Assembly (NCBI GenBank): GCA_963691755.1
Contig: OY829366.1
Coordinates: 1,860,001 to 1,924,000 of the forward strand
Direction of reading: 5' to 3'
Source of the DNA: Dinoroseobacter sp013215265
GTDB taxonomy: Bacteria; Pseudomonadota; Alphaproteobacteria; Rhodobacterales; Rhodobacteraceae
Length of the DNA: 64,000 nucleotides
Both the position numbers and the translations under genes were made by a program. Positions 1-9,380 of the stretch are shown here, piece after piece; the first letter of the stretch is position 1; every line of letters begins with the position of its first letter. Under the pieces are notes generated by a model. It did not search any database. It was not told the origin of the DNA and saw nothing but the letters and a program-made list of their open reading frames with translations.

Positions 1-549
1 AGAGATCAGGTTTACCGTTGCCAGATAGTTGGTCATGACCTTCAGGGTGCTTGCTGTTCCGATCGGTCCGGTATGAAGAACGCGACGGCCAAGTGTTGTC
101 AGGACCGGCAGCATCCGTTCGAAGGTTTCCCGATCGCACCCCGCGAAGATGGAGATATTCCCGGTCGCGGCGCGATGGCACCCGCCGGATACAGGACATT
201 CGATCGCATGGCCGCCCTTCGCCTGGACAAGCTCTGCCATCCGGGCAACTTCAGAGGCCACGGTCGTACTCATCTCTGCCCAGATGGTTCCTGGCGTAAG
301 CGTTGAAAGAATGCCGTCTTCACCTTCCAGCACTGCCGAGCAAGCCGCAGGGGAGGGCAGGCAGGTGATCATCAGCTCGCAGGTCTGCGCGAGTTCTGCA
401 GGGGAACTTGCAATCTTTGCTCCAAGAGCCTGAAATTTTGCGCAGAGTGCATCGTCCAGATCGCGGACGGTTACATCATGGCCGTTGCGCAACAAACTGC
501 CTGCCAGTTTGCCACCCACGTTACCCAGACCAATAAAGCCTACCTTCAT
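1..549 (-). CDS. 3-hydroxyisobutyrate dehydrogenase family NAD(P)-dependent oxidoreductase, partial (C-terminus beyond window)
   Basis: The first 183 residues are present; the 3' end lies outside the window. The N-terminus carries a Rossmann fingerprint (GLGNVGG, residues 7-13). The family substrate-binding motif ECPVSGG follows at about 117-123, then the catalytic-lysine region LKVMTNYL with K170 and N174. These are hallmarks of beta-hydroxyacid dehydrogenases such as 3-hydroxyisobutyrate dehydrogenase and 2-hydroxy-3-oxopropionate (tartronate semialdehyde) reductase, which are normally about 290-300 residues. The exact substrate cannot be told from this part. The gene is divergent from the DUF3422 gene and shares a roughly 205 bp intergenic region with it. 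Confidence 0.85.
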   Translation of the reverse strand, partial: MKVGFIGLGNVGGKLAGSLLRNGHDVTVRDLDDALCAKFQALGAKIASSPAELAQTCELMITCLPSPAACSAVLEGEDGILSTLTPGTIWAEMSTTVASEVARMAELVQAKGGHAIECPVSGGCHRAATGNISIFAGCDRETFERMLPVLTTLGRRVLHTGPIGTASTLKVMTNYLATVNLIS

Positions 550-754
550 GAACAAGACCCCCAAATTTTCAATAAGCCTTGAATGTTTTCAGGGACTTGG
601 GCTGTTCTGTTTGCGACGTTTTGAGTTGTACTATGTTTCGTTTTGGCAACATTGTATACCGCGGCACACCTATAACATGCTGAAAATAAAGCATTTTACG
701 GTTTACTTGGCGCGATCTGCGACGTAGTCAGTTTGAGATGAAGAGATATGCCCC
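550..754. other. Divergent intergenic region between the dehydrogenase and DUF3422 genes
   Basis: This AT-rich spacer must hold promoters for both flanking genes. A TATACAAT-like stretch on the minus strand around 648-656 could be a -10 element, but no convincing -35 sits at a proper distance. I see no clear operator or hairpin. Confidence 0.3.
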
Positions 755-2044
755 ATGACCAAGCTCGAAGATCATCCGCTCAGATATCAATTGGCAAACG
801 AATTGCATGCCCGACCCTTCCCATCTCTGGGGGCACCATGCCGTGCAGTTTTTTTGGCCATCAAACAGCCCAGCAATGCGGTTGGCAGGGACCGGGATGC
901 AGACCGTGCCCATCTGCTGGCGCTCCTCGACAGATACGGGGCGGATCATCCCTCACCCGGGGCCACGCATTTCTTTGGCACAATCGGCAAGTATCAGTTG
1001 AAATGGGAAAGCCATACCGAGTTCGTCACATACACCGTCTTCATGGACGGACTTGGAACCAAGCCCTTCTCGCCGGATGATTTTGAGGTGTTCCCAGAGG
1101 ATTGGCTGGCAAAAGCGCCGGGCAACCGGATGACCTCGGCCCTGGTTCGGATTGAAGAGCAGTCCGACAACGCGGGGATTTCGGAAAAGCTGGCAGACTG
1201 GTTTGTGCCTGAAAGCCTCGCGGTGTCCTCGGTACTGGAGAACTCCGCGATTGTTGCTTCAGATTTTCGCATTGATGCGGCTGGGCACACCCGTTCGGTT
1301 GTATTTGTGCGCCCGGGATCGGGCGAGCGCCGAAACGGACGTATTGTCCAACGGGTGACCGAGGTCGAGACCTATAAATCCATGTCCATGTTGGGTCTGG
1401 CGCGGGTGCGCGAACTGTCCGGACCCATGGGAGCGCTCGATGATGAGCTTTCCGCTTTGGTGTCTTCGATCGGTCAGACAGAGCCCAGGGATTCCGAGGC
1501 GACTCTAGAGGCGCTCATGTCAATCGCGTCCGAGCTGGAAAAGCAGATTGCGCGCACCTCCTTTCGTTTCGGGGCAACGGGCGCATATGAGGCGCTCGTG
1601 AACCAGCGGATTGAGGTCCTTCGCGAAGACCGTTTTGAAGGGCGTCAGACCATGGGAGAGTTCATGATGCGCCGGTTCGACCCTGCCATGCGCACGGTTA
1701 AAGCAACAGAACGACGCCTAAACCAGCTCGCCCAACGTGCAGCAAGGGCAGGGGATCTTTTGCGTACTCGGGTGGACGTTGAGAGATCTGCACAGAACCA
1801 GAAATTGTTGGAAAGCATGGATGCGCGCGCGGATGCGCAGTTGAAGCTGCAAAAAACGGTTGAAGGCTTTTCGGTCGCAGCCATCAGCTACTATGCGGTG
1901 AACCTTTTGGGCTATCTTGTCTTTCCACTGGCGGAGCCCATAGGCATTTCGAAGAATATGCTGATGTTTTTCCTGACTATTCCGGTCATCATCGGCGTAT
2001 TCTTTGTCGTCCGCTTAATCCGAAGGTCGGTCGAAAGCGAGTAG
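755..2044 (+). CDS. DUF3422 family membrane-anchored protein
   Basis: A 429-residue protein recognised as DUF3422 from its N-terminus (HPLRYQLANELHARPF). The family is widespread in proteobacteria and has no established function. The bulk is soluble, with a charged helical stretch at about 230-365 that looks coiled-coil-like. The C-terminus has two hydrophobic segments at about 372-393 and 402-421, ending in a basic tail. This suggests a protein anchored to the inner membrane by a C-terminal hairpin. The start has a purine-rich GAAGAGA upstream. The gene stands alone and ends at a strong terminator. Confidence 0.85.
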   Translation: MTKLEDHPLRYQLANELHARPFPSLGAPCRAVFLAIKQPSNAVGRDRDADRAHLLALLDRYGADHPSPGATHFFGTIGKYQLKWESHTEFVTYTVFMDGLGTKPFSPDDFEVFPEDWLAKAPGNRMTSALVRIEEQSDNAGISEKLADWFVPESLAVSSVLENSAIVASDFRIDAAGHTRSVVFVRPGSGERRNGRIVQRVTEVETYKSMSMLGLARVRELSGPMGALDDELSALVSSIGQTEPRDSEATLEALMSIASELEKQIARTSFRFGATGAYEALVNQRIEVLREDRFEGRQTMGEFMMRRFDPAMRTVKATERRLNQLAQRAARAGDLLRTRVDVERSAQNQKLLESMDARADAQLKLQKTVEGFSVAAISYYAVNLLGYLVFPLAEPIGISKNMLMFFLTIPVIIGVFFVVRLIRRSVESE

Positions 2045-2076
2045 GGCATCTGCTCGAAAACTTGCGTGATAAAAAG

Positions 2077-2110
2077 AAGGGCGAGGTCTGAACCTCGCCC
2101 TTTGTATTTG
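2077..2110. terminator. Bidirectional Rho-independent terminator
   Basis: A perfect 11-bp stem (AAGGGCGAGGT at 2077-2087, ACCTCGCCCTT at 2092-2102) with a 4-nt loop CTGA. The plus strand continues with a T-rich run. The minus strand reads into TTCTTTTT, an even better U tract. It sits between convergent genes, so it serves the DUF3422 gene rightward and the peptide permease operon leftward. Confidence 0.92.
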
Positions 2111-2112
2111 GA

Positions 2113-3042
2113 TCAGCGGCCCCTAATGCGGGGATCCAGCGCGTCGCGCAGCCCGTCACCCATATAGTTGACCGACAACACCACGAGGCTGATGGCCACA
2201 CCGGGGAAGATCACGCGTTCTGGATACTGCTGCAGATAGTCGACGCCGTCGAACAACAACCGCCCCCAGGTGGGGAAGTCGGGCGGGAACCCAAGCCCAA
2301 GGAAGGACAGGGCGCTTTCCGTGATAATGGCGTTTGCCACACCCAGCGTTGCCGAAACCATGATTGGCGACAGCACGTTGGGCAGAATGTGGCGCATGAT
2401 CATCATCGTACGCGATGTCCCGATGGAACGGGCGGCCAGAACAAACTCGCGTTCCTTCAGCGCCAAAACATCGCCGCGCACGATCCGTGCAGCTTGCATC
2501 CACGAGGTTATGCCGATGGCGGAAACCATAAGAATGAAGATCCCGCCCTCAGGTCCGAAAGCCGCGTTGAGTGGATCGCGGAACAAGAGGATGATCACGA
2601 GGAGAAGGGGGAGCAAAGGTAACGCGAGAAACAGATCGGTAAGGCGCATGAGCGGACCGTCCAGCGATTTGAAGTAACCAGCCAGAACCCCGACCAAGGT
2701 ACCCAAAATCAGCGAAATCAACATCGCAGTCATGCCCACGGCCATTGAAACCTGTCCTCCCGCCATCATGCGGGCCAGAATGTCACGTCCCAGTTGATCC
2801 GTGCCAAATGGGTGATCAAAGCTGGGTCCCTGATTGCGGGACCGGATATCGATGAAGGTTGCATCAACATTATAAAACCACGGTCCCAAAAGCGTGGCGA
2901 AAATAATTCCGAAGAATACGATTGCCCCGGCCATAGCCCCCTTGTGGCTGCGGAACTGGCGCCAGACATCAGACCAGTAGCTACGGCTGATGTCTCCTGT
3001 TTGGTTCGATGAGTGTACCGGCTCTTGCGTGGTATCAGTCAT
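2113..3042 (-). CDS. Dipeptide/oligopeptide ABC transporter permease, DppC/OppC type
   Basis: A 309-residue inner-membrane permease with an N-terminal cytoplasmic tail, a first membrane span at about 38-56, and a periplasmic loop containing DHPFGTDQLGRD, the OppC-type N-terminal motif. Further spans follow. The cytoplasmic EAA coupling loop is clear at about 197-222 (REFVLAARSIGTS then RHILPN). It ends in the usual DALDPRIRGR. It pairs with the upstream DppB-type permease, whose reading frame it overlaps by 8 bases, and is the last gene of the leftward arm. The substrate is inferred as peptides or similar from the family. Confidence 0.93.
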   Translation of the reverse strand: MTDTTQEPVHSSNQTGDISRSYWSDVWRQFRSHKGAMAGAIVFFGIIFATLLGPWFYNVDATFIDIRSRNQGPSFDHPFGTDQLGRDILARMMAGGQVSMAVGMTAMLISLILGTLVGVLAGYFKSLDGPLMRLTDLFLALPLLPLLLVIILLFRDPLNAAFGPEGGIFILMVSAIGITSWMQAARIVRGDVLALKEREFVLAARSIGTSRTMMIMRHILPNVLSPIMVSATLGVANAIITESALSFLGLGFPPDFPTWGRLLFDGVDYLQQYPERVIFPGVAISLVVLSVNYMGDGLRDALDPRIRGR

Positions 3043-4042
3043 AGCGGATCCTCGGGTCGAGCACGCCGTAGAGTATGTCGGCGATCAGGTTGAAGAGCAC
3101 GATCAGGATCGCAAAGATGAAGGTCAGGGTCTGCACCATCGGAAGATCGTTGCCCTGAATGGAGATGATAAGCATCTGGCCGAGCCCGTTCACCTTGAAC
3201 ACCTGCTCGGTGATGATGGCACCACCGAAGACCGTTGGCACACCCAGAGCGATCACGGTAACCACAGGGATCATTGAGTTTCGCAAGACGTGAACCATGA
3301 CCACTGTTTTCTCTTTCAGGCCCTTTGCGCGCGCTGTGCGCACATAGTCCTGATTGAGATTATCGAGCATAGAGGCGCGCATAAAGCGGCTGATCTGCGC
3401 CGCGTTATAAAGCGCGAGCACCGAAACCGGCATCACGATCTGCTTCAATTGGAAAACGAAGCTGTCCCAGTCGTTCACCTCATGGGTGGTGTCATAGATT
3501 GATGGGAACCAGCCAAGGTTCACAGAAAAAATTACGATCAGCAAAACTCCGGTGAAGAAGGTTGGTACCGAAAAGCCTACCATCGCCACAAATGTGCCGA
3601 TCTGGTCGAACCACGAATACTGCTTATAGGCCGAAATGATCCCGATGGGCAGCGCGATCAGTACACCGATCAGATATGACATGCCCACAACCCAGAGCGT
3701 CTGTGGCATACGCTCGGCAATGATGTCTGCAACCGGGCTGCGCGACTGCCATGAAATCACGCGTTGCGCATCGGCGGCAAACGACGTGCCGAACAGGTTA
3801 TTGATGATGTGCAGCGGCTCCACCCAGAAGAACTGGATCACCCATTTGATATATCGAATATGCACAGGTTCGCCGAGACCAAGCGCCTCGCGCATCCGTT
3901 GTTTGACCTCATCGGGAACAGTGAGGGGCACGTTGGCCATCGGATCGCCAGGAGCCAGCTCCAGAAGCAGGAAGATCACCAGCGAAATGAACAGAAGTGT
4001 AGGGATCGCAAGCACAAGGCGTCGGATCGTGTAGGTCAGCAT
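3035..4042 (-). CDS. Dipeptide/oligopeptide ABC transporter permease, DppB/OppB type
   Basis: A 335-residue permease starting MLTYTIRRLVLAIPTL, the standard N-terminus of the family. An upstream in-frame start at 4096 would add 18 unrelated residues and lie in the terminator-proximal spacer, so I use the ATG at 4042, which has AAAGG about 10 nt upstream. The PGDP motif is at 31-34. A long periplasmic loop (about 50-110) follows, and the EAA coupling loop lies at 231-260 (YVRTARAKGL then HVLRNSMIPV). The C-terminus reads GVLDPRIRYD. It forms the transport channel with the next permease. Confidence 0.93.
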   Translation of the reverse strand: MLTYTIRRLVLAIPTLLFISLVIFLLLELAPGDPMANVPLTVPDEVKQRMREALGLGEPVHIRYIKWVIQFFWVEPLHIINNLFGTSFAADAQRVISWQSRSPVADIIAERMPQTLWVVGMSYLIGVLIALPIGIISAYKQYSWFDQIGTFVAMVGFSVPTFFTGVLLIVIFSVNLGWFPSIYDTTHEVNDWDSFVFQLKQIVMPVSVLALYNAAQISRFMRASMLDNLNQDYVRTARAKGLKEKTVVMVHVLRNSMIPVVTVIALGVPTVFGGAIITEQVFKVNGLGQMLIISIQGNDLPMVQTLTFIFAILIVLFNLIADILYGVLDPRIRYD

Positions 4043-4103
4043 CGGCGCAAAAACCTTTGGGAAAATTGGGCGGCTTTCAGGACAGCCGCAGTCCACGAGA
4101 AAA

Positions 4104-4135
4104 GGGCGGCGCCAGAAACGCCGCCCCGATGAGCC
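4104..4135 (-). terminator. Intrinsic terminator / attenuator between binding-protein and permease genes
   Basis: On the minus strand a perfect 8-bp GC stem (GGGCGGCG / CGCCGCCC) with a 7-nt loop is followed at once by TTTTCT. It lies just after the stop of the binding-protein gene and before the permeases. Partial readthrough would keep the binding protein in excess over the membrane subunits, a known arrangement for such transporters. The strand assignment follows from the T run. Confidence 0.8.
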
Positions 4136-4143
4136 CGGCTATA

Positions 4144-5862
4144 TTAGCCGTCGATGCGGTACCAGTCCGCGACGTTCCACAGCTCACTGTCCCAAACGTT
4201 CAGGACGATGCCACCAAGCGAGTTGGCGTGTGCAGAAACGCGACCGCGGTGAACCAGTGGGATCAGACCACCGTTTTCAACCATCATGGCGTTCAGTTCA
4301 CGACCGATACGCTGACGCTCTGCAATGTCTGCAGTCTGGGTCAGCTGAGCGTGCATGGCGTCATATTCGGCCATGCAGAAGCGCGATATGTTTTCACCCT
4401 GCCACTGCGTGTCAGGACGTGGCGCCTTGTTGCAGAGGCCGTTGCCCAGATACGCCTGTGGGTCAGTACCGTTGAAGGTGTTCGCATACATTTCAACGTC
4501 TGCGAAGAACTTCTGGAAGGTGTCAGGCGAACCTGCGTCCCCACCGAAGAAGACCGACGCGTCGATGTTGCGCAGTTCGGTTTCAACACCGATCTCGCTC
4601 CACCACTGCTTGATCAGAGCCTGGAAGTCCTGACGCACAGCGTTGGTCGAGGTCTGGTACAGGATGGACATTGGAACACCGTCCGGGGTTTCCCGTACGC
4701 CGTCGCCATTGGTGTCCATGTAGCCAGCTGCATCGAGCATAGCGTTTGCACCGGCGATGTCCTGAACTTCACAGTTGTCGATCGGGGATGCGTAGGCGTC
4801 AGGTGCAGGAACCCAGGAACACCCTGTGTTACCCGCCTGACCGTACCCGATTTCCACCAGAAGCGGACGGTCGATTGCCATGGACAGCGCCTTGTAGACA
4901 GCTGGGTCACCCAGGAATGGGTGCTCGGAGCCACCGGCAGGATCGTCCTTAACCGAACGCATGTCGCCACGTGCTGGATCCGGGTTGGTGTTGTTGAGCA
5001 TGATGCGCTCCATGAGCGGGCCAAAGCCTGCCACAGGAGTACCCAGACCACCCTCGGCCATTCCGGCAATCACGTCGGGTGCCAGCTGCAGGTTCCAGGC
5101 GTAGTCAAATTCCCCTGTCTCCATGACAGAACGACCTGCTGCGGTTGCATCACCGCCACCTTTGAAGGTCACGCTAGCGAAGGCTGGCTTGTTAGGATCA
5201 CGATAGTTTTCGTTCGCAACCATTTGGATTACGTCGTTGGTGCGGAATTCCGTCACAACGAATGGGCCAGTGCCGATTGGGCCAAAGTTCTGTTCGGTGC
5301 AAGTGGACGCGTCAGCGCCGATGCAGCCTTCGAACTGGGCTTTCTGGATGATTGGGCTTTCGCCACCGACGAATGGACCATAGGGGTTCGGTGTTGGGCC
5401 TTCGAATGTCACCACGACGGTCAGATCGTCTGGCGTATCGACCGAAGACACACCTTCGAACTTCGTCAACTGCGCACAGCCGCCCTCAGGATGTGTGCAA
5501 TACTCGTAGGTGAACTTTACATCAGCCGAGGTAAACGCAGAGCCGTCAGACCATACGATGCCCGGGGTAATGTTCCAGGTGATTGTCGTCAGATCTTCAC
5601 TAACACCGCCATTGCTGACGGTTGGGATTTCGCTGGCCAGCCAAGGCACGAGTTCACCCATTTGATTATAGCGCGCGAGCGGTTCGATGATCATCGAGGC
5701 TGATTCCACGTCTTTCGTGCCACCCGACAAGAACGGGTTCAGCGTCGAAGGCGCTTGCCAGTAGATGATACGAACTTCACCGTCTGACGCACGCTCCGCG
5801 AAGGCTGCGGGCGCGAACGCGACAGCGGCTGCTGCGCCAAGTAGCGCTAATTTCATCTTCAT
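4144..5862 (-). CDS. Extracellular solute-binding protein, family 5 (peptide ABC transporter)
   Basis: A 572-residue periplasmic binding protein of the SBP_bac_5 family (DppA/OppA type). The start is the ATG at 5862, which has a near-perfect AAGGAG six bases upstream; an earlier in-frame ATG at 5883 would precede the ribosome site. The first 22 residues are a Sec signal peptide (basic MKMK, Ala-rich core, AFA cleavage before ERASDGEV). The mature start has the family pattern of a strand (RIIYWQAP) followed by LNPF. Later blocks include PDDLTVVVTF and SMAIDRPLLVEIGYG. It delivers ligand to the two downstream permeases and heads the leftward arm. The ligand cannot be read from the sequence. Confidence 0.93.
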   Translation of the reverse strand: MKMKLALLGAAAAVAFAPAAFAERASDGEVRIIYWQAPSTLNPFLSGGTKDVESASMIIEPLARYNQMGELVPWLASEIPTVSNGGVSEDLTTITWNITPGIVWSDGSAFTSADVKFTYEYCTHPEGGCAQLTKFEGVSSVDTPDDLTVVVTFEGPTPNPYGPFVGGESPIIQKAQFEGCIGADASTCTEQNFGPIGTGPFVVTEFRTNDVIQMVANENYRDPNKPAFASVTFKGGGDATAAGRSVMETGEFDYAWNLQLAPDVIAGMAEGGLGTPVAGFGPLMERIMLNNTNPDPARGDMRSVKDDPAGGSEHPFLGDPAVYKALSMAIDRPLLVEIGYGQAGNTGCSWVPAPDAYASPIDNCEVQDIAGANAMLDAAGYMDTNGDGVRETPDGVPMSILYQTSTNAVRQDFQALIKQWWSEIGVETELRNIDASVFFGGDAGSPDTFQKFFADVEMYANTFNGTDPQAYLGNGLCNKAPRPDTQWQGENISRFCMAEYDAMHAQLTQTADIAERQRIGRELNAMMVENGGLIPLVHRGRVSAHANSLGGIVLNVWDSELWNVADWYRIDG

Positions 5863-6224
5863 TTTCAACTCCTTGTTGGACACTCTGGTGCCTCTGGTCG
5901 TGTGGGTCCGGGCTGTCCTTAGGCGCGAATGATGGCATTAAAAAAATCCCCAAACGCCCCGGTCAGTCCCGGCCGAGCAAAACGCGCCGATTGGCACGCC
6001 ATGGACGATAGTCAAACCGATTGGTCAAAAAATGCAAGCACTGCGGTGGGGATAAACTGACAATTCATCTCTAGAATGTGCATTCTGCTTTGGCATCTGC
6101 TCGAAAAACAGGCAGTGGCTTGACCTCTGCATGAGACTACTTGCATGGTTTGACTTCGCCGGTTCGCTGGTCTCAGATGCGCATCAAAGCCCCGCAGAGG
6201 GCGATTTCACAGGGAAGCTGCTCT
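5863..6224. promoter_or_regulatory. Divergent control region of the peptide transporter
   Basis: About 360 bp separate the binding-protein gene from the fused-ATPase gene and must hold both promoters. Visible elements are: a palindrome AGAATG-TG-CATTCT at 6073-6086; two copies of CCGATTGG at 5987-5994 and 6017-6024, spaced exactly 30 bp (about three helical turns); and several TTGACC/TTGACT boxes that lack a convincing -10. A shared regulator is plausible but none is encoded next to it. Confidence 0.45.
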
Positions 6225-8072
6225 ATGCTCGATCATGATCCAAATGGACCGGTCGCCTCAATTCGCAATCTTCAGGTTACGTTTCAAACAAAAGACGGTC
6301 CTGTCGTAGGGGTCAAAGACATCAGCTTTGACATCGCACCTGGTGAAACGGTCTGCGTGGTAGGCGAATCCGGGTCCGGCAAGTCTGTTTCGGCGTTGTC
6401 GCTGATGCGACTGGTCGAATTTGGCGGTGGTAAAATCTCAGGTGGGGAGCTGCTGTTCGATCGTGGCGAGGCCGGACGTCTGAACATGGCCGAAACCGAC
6501 CCTGAATTGGCGCGGACGATCCGCGGCAATGAAATCGGTATGATTTTTCAGGAGCCGATGACGGCGTTGAACCCAGTTTTCACTGTCGGGCGGCAATTGG
6601 CTGAAGGTCTTATTCTGCACAAAGGGATGACGGAAAAAGAGGCCGAGACAAAGGTACTCGATCTATTGCGCCAAGTGCGCATTCCCGAACCCGAGAGGCG
6701 AGTAAAACAGTATCCTCATGAGCTTTCGGGCGGGATGCGCCAGCGTGTGGTGATCGCAATGGCGCTTGCCTGTGAGCCGCGTCTTTTGATCGCGGACGAG
6801 CCCACGACCGCGCTAGATGTGACAATCCAGGCCGAAATTCTCGCGCTCATCGATCGACTGAAACGCGAAACCGGGACCGCTGTTCTATTCATCACCCACG
6901 ACATGGCGGTGGTCGCGCAGATGGCTGATCGCGTGGTGGTAATGTACCGTGGCGAAAAGGTGGAAGAAGGCTCGGTTGAGGAGGTGTTTGAAAACCCAAA
7001 GGAAGACTATACGAAAGCCCTTCTGGCAGCCGTGCCGAAGTTGGGGGAGATGACTGGCAAGGCCGCCCCAGAACCAATGCGTCTGATCGGTCAGGAAGCC
7101 CCCGAGCCGGTGATGCCCAAGCATGCAGTGGGCGAGAAGCCAATCCTCGAGGTGCGCAACCTGATCACGCGCTTCCCTGTAAGGGGCGGGTTCTTTAGGC
7201 GTCTCGTGGCCAATGTCCACGCGGTAGAGGACGTTTCGTTTGATATTCCGCGCGGTGAAACGCTCTCACTTGTGGGTGAGTCAGGATGTGGCAAATCTTC
7301 GGCAGGGCGTTCGATTTTGCGCTTGGTTGAGCCTTTATCTGGCGAGATTCGCCTGAATGGTGAAGACGTGGTTGCCATGCGACCGGAAACGCTGCGCAAG
7401 GCCCGCGCTGATATGCAGATGATCTTCCAGGACCCATTTGCCTCGCTCAACCCTATGATGCGGTTGATCGAGCAAGTGGCAGAACCCATGAAGAATTTTG
7501 GCAATGCTTCGTCGCAAGAAATCAAAGACCGGGTAGCGGGGCTTTTCGATCGCGTCGAGTTGCCGCGCAGTTTCCTGTATCGCTACCCGCACGAGCTATC
7601 CGGAGGTCAAAGACAGAGGGTGGCGATCGCCCGCGCGCTCGCGTTGAACCCGAAACTGATCATTGCTGACGAAGCTGTCTCTGCGCTCGACGTGTCGGTG
7701 CAGGCGCAGGTTCTCAACCTTCTTCTCGAACTGCAGGCAGACCTCGGGATTTCACTCCTGTTTATCAGCCACGACATGGCGGTGGTGGAACGTGTCTCAC
7801 ACCGTGTTGGCGTTATGTATTTGGGTCGTATTGTCGAAACTGGAACACGCCAGCAGGTTTTTGAAGACCCCCAACACCCTTACACTAAGCAATTGATGTC
7901 GGCGGTTCCGCGCGCTGATCCACGCAATAAGACCATCGGCAAGGAATTGAATTTCAAGCCAATTCCATCGCCTATTTTCCCGATAGATCATAACGCCGAG
8001 CCAAGCGTTTATGATGACCTCGGCAATGGGCACCTCGTGCTGAAAGGTGATTGGGGCGGGTTTGAGCGGTAA
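6225..8072 (+). CDS. Peptide ABC transporter, fused double ATP-binding protein (DppD-DppF type)
   Basis: A 615-residue protein with two complete ABC cassettes in one chain, as in GsiA/YejF. Cassette 1 has Walker A GESGSGKS at 47-54, signature LSGGMRQR at 167-174 and Walker B LLIADEP near 187. Cassette 2 has Walker A GESGCGKS at 351-358, signature LSGGQRQR at 458-465 and Walker B LIIADEA near 478, where Ala replaces the usual Pro after the catalytic Glu. Each cassette has the OppD/F C-terminal extension. I chose the ATG at 6225 because residues encoded from 6141 do not resemble the family. It energises the divergently encoded permeases and is followed by an M20 hydrolase gene after one base. 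Confidence 0.93.
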   Translation: MLDHDPNGPVASIRNLQVTFQTKDGPVVGVKDISFDIAPGETVCVVGESGSGKSVSALSLMRLVEFGGGKISGGELLFDRGEAGRLNMAETDPELARTIRGNEIGMIFQEPMTALNPVFTVGRQLAEGLILHKGMTEKEAETKVLDLLRQVRIPEPERRVKQYPHELSGGMRQRVVIAMALACEPRLLIADEPTTALDVTIQAEILALIDRLKRETGTAVLFITHDMAVVAQMADRVVVMYRGEKVEEGSVEEVFENPKEDYTKALLAAVPKLGEMTGKAAPEPMRLIGQEAPEPVMPKHAVGEKPILEVRNLITRFPVRGGFFRRLVANVHAVEDVSFDIPRGETLSLVGESGCGKSSAGRSILRLVEPLSGEIRLNGEDVVAMRPETLRKARADMQMIFQDPFASLNPMMRLIEQVAEPMKNFGNASSQEIKDRVAGLFDRVELPRSFLYRYPHELSGGQRQRVAIARALALNPKLIIADEAVSALDVSVQAQVLNLLLELQADLGISLLFISHDMAVVERVSHRVGVMYLGRIVETGTRQQVFEDPQHPYTKQLMSAVPRADPRNKTIGKELNFKPIPSPIFPIDHNAEPSVYDDLGNGHLVLKGDWGGFER

Positions 8073-8073
8073 A

Positions 8074-9237
8074 ATGGTAGAAACGCTCACGCCCCGCGCC
8101 CTGCTTGAAAAGCTGGTCGGTTTTCCAACGGTTAGTCGTGACAGCAATCTTTCTCTGACGGATTGGGTGCAGGACTATCTCGCGAGTCACGGGATCGAAA
8201 GCCACAGACAGTTGGACGAGACGGGTCAAAAAGCCTCGATCTACGCCCATGTTGGTCCCCTCCAAGATGGCGGTGTGCTGCTTTCCGGGCACACAGATGT
8301 CGTTCCCGTTGATGGGCAGGATTGGACGATGGACCCGTTCGCCGTGACCGAAAAAGATGGTAAACTTTTTGGGCGTGGCACATGTGACATGAAGGGATTT
8401 GACGCGCTGGCGATCTGGGCTTTGGTTGAAGCGTCCAAACGCGATCTTGACCGGCCCCTGCAGATTGCTCTGACCCGTGATGAAGAAATTGGCTGTCTCG
8501 GTGCTCCGGTGCTTATCCCGGAAATGCTGGGTGTTATCCCCAAGGCAGAAGCGGTTATTGTCGGCGAACCTTCAATGATGCACGTGGTTACCGGCCATAA
8601 AGGCGGCGTCGGGATCGATACGCATGTGCAGGGTTTTGAAGTGCATAGCTCCATTATGCACACGGGTGTTTCTGCGATCCTGGAAAGCGCGCGGTTGATT
8701 GATTTTGCAAACGTATTGAACGCCCAGAACCGGGCGAAACCTGTGACAGAGCTGGCCGCGATGTTCGATCCGCCCTGGACGACCGCGCATGTAGGGCAGG
8801 TGCAGGGCGGTACAGCGCACAACATTACTGCAAAGGACTGTCGCTTCAGTTTTGATTTCCGCTGTGTTCCGGGCGAGACGTTGCGCGAATGGGCGCATAT
8901 CTACATCGCCAAAGCGCGCGAGATCGAAGCTGAAATGCAGGCCGTCGTGCCCGAGACCCGGATCGAGTTGAACGAACGCTTTGATGTGCCACCGCTGCAA
9001 CCGGAAACGGACGGTCCCGCTGAAACCCTCGCGCGGGCGCTGACAGGGGACAATGGTACGCATGTCGTAAGCTATGGAACTGAAGCAGGTCAGTTCCAGC
9101 GGGAAGGCTACTCGGCTGTAGTTTGTGGACCTGGCGATATCGCCCAGGCCCATCAACCAGATGAGTTTATCGAAGTGAGCCAATTCAAGGCGGGAGAAGC
9201 CTTTATGGCGAAGCTGCTGGACCGCTTAAGTGCGTGA
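8074..9237 (+). CDS. M20 family metallopeptidase, acetylornithine deacetylase (ArgE) type
   Basis: A 387-residue zinc hydrolase. Metal-site residues fit the ArgE/DapE pattern: H73 and D75 in SGHTDVVPVDG, bridging D105 in GRGTCDMKG, and the catalytic/metal pair E137-E138 in TRDEEIG. ArgE removes the acetyl group from N-acetylornithine, but ArgE-type paralogues next to peptide transporters often act on imported N-acyl amino acids or dipeptides. The context favours the latter, as an inference. The ATG begins one base after the ATPase stop, so translation is probably coupled. An alternative GTG nine codons upstream lies inside the ATPase gene. Confidence 0.88.
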   Translation: MVETLTPRALLEKLVGFPTVSRDSNLSLTDWVQDYLASHGIESHRQLDETGQKASIYAHVGPLQDGGVLLSGHTDVVPVDGQDWTMDPFAVTEKDGKLFGRGTCDMKGFDALAIWALVEASKRDLDRPLQIALTRDEEIGCLGAPVLIPEMLGVIPKAEAVIVGEPSMMHVVTGHKGGVGIDTHVQGFEVHSSIMHTGVSAILESARLIDFANVLNAQNRAKPVTELAAMFDPPWTTAHVGQVQGGTAHNITAKDCRFSFDFRCVPGETLREWAHIYIAKAREIEAEMQAVVPETRIELNERFDVPPLQPETDGPAETLARALTGDNGTHVVSYGTEAGQFQREGYSAVVCGPGDIAQAHQPDEFIEVSQFKAGEAFMAKLLDRLSA

Positions 9238-9380
9238 AAGAGCCCTCCGGGGTTTCAGAATATTACAGATTACAAGTCGCGCACGCCGCGTGCGTATTAC
9301 TGCTTTCAGGTTCGGAAACACGCCCTACCTAAGGTCAAGACCAAGTTGAATGCCGATGACGACAAGGGAGAGACATCACC

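Noticed and set aside
4057..5703. Long open frame opposite the peptide-binding protein
   Set aside because: It is antisense to a well-supported binding-protein gene with signal peptide and ribosome site. It has no recognisable domain and an atypical, Cys/Val/His-rich composition.
6141..6224. Upstream extension of the fused ATPase
   Set aside because: The 28 added residues do not resemble the family; the conserved N-terminus begins near the ATG at 6225.
9277..9291. Hairpin CGCACG/CGTGCG between the two M20 genes
   Set aside because: Only 6 bp with a 3-nt loop and no U tract; too weak to call a terminator.
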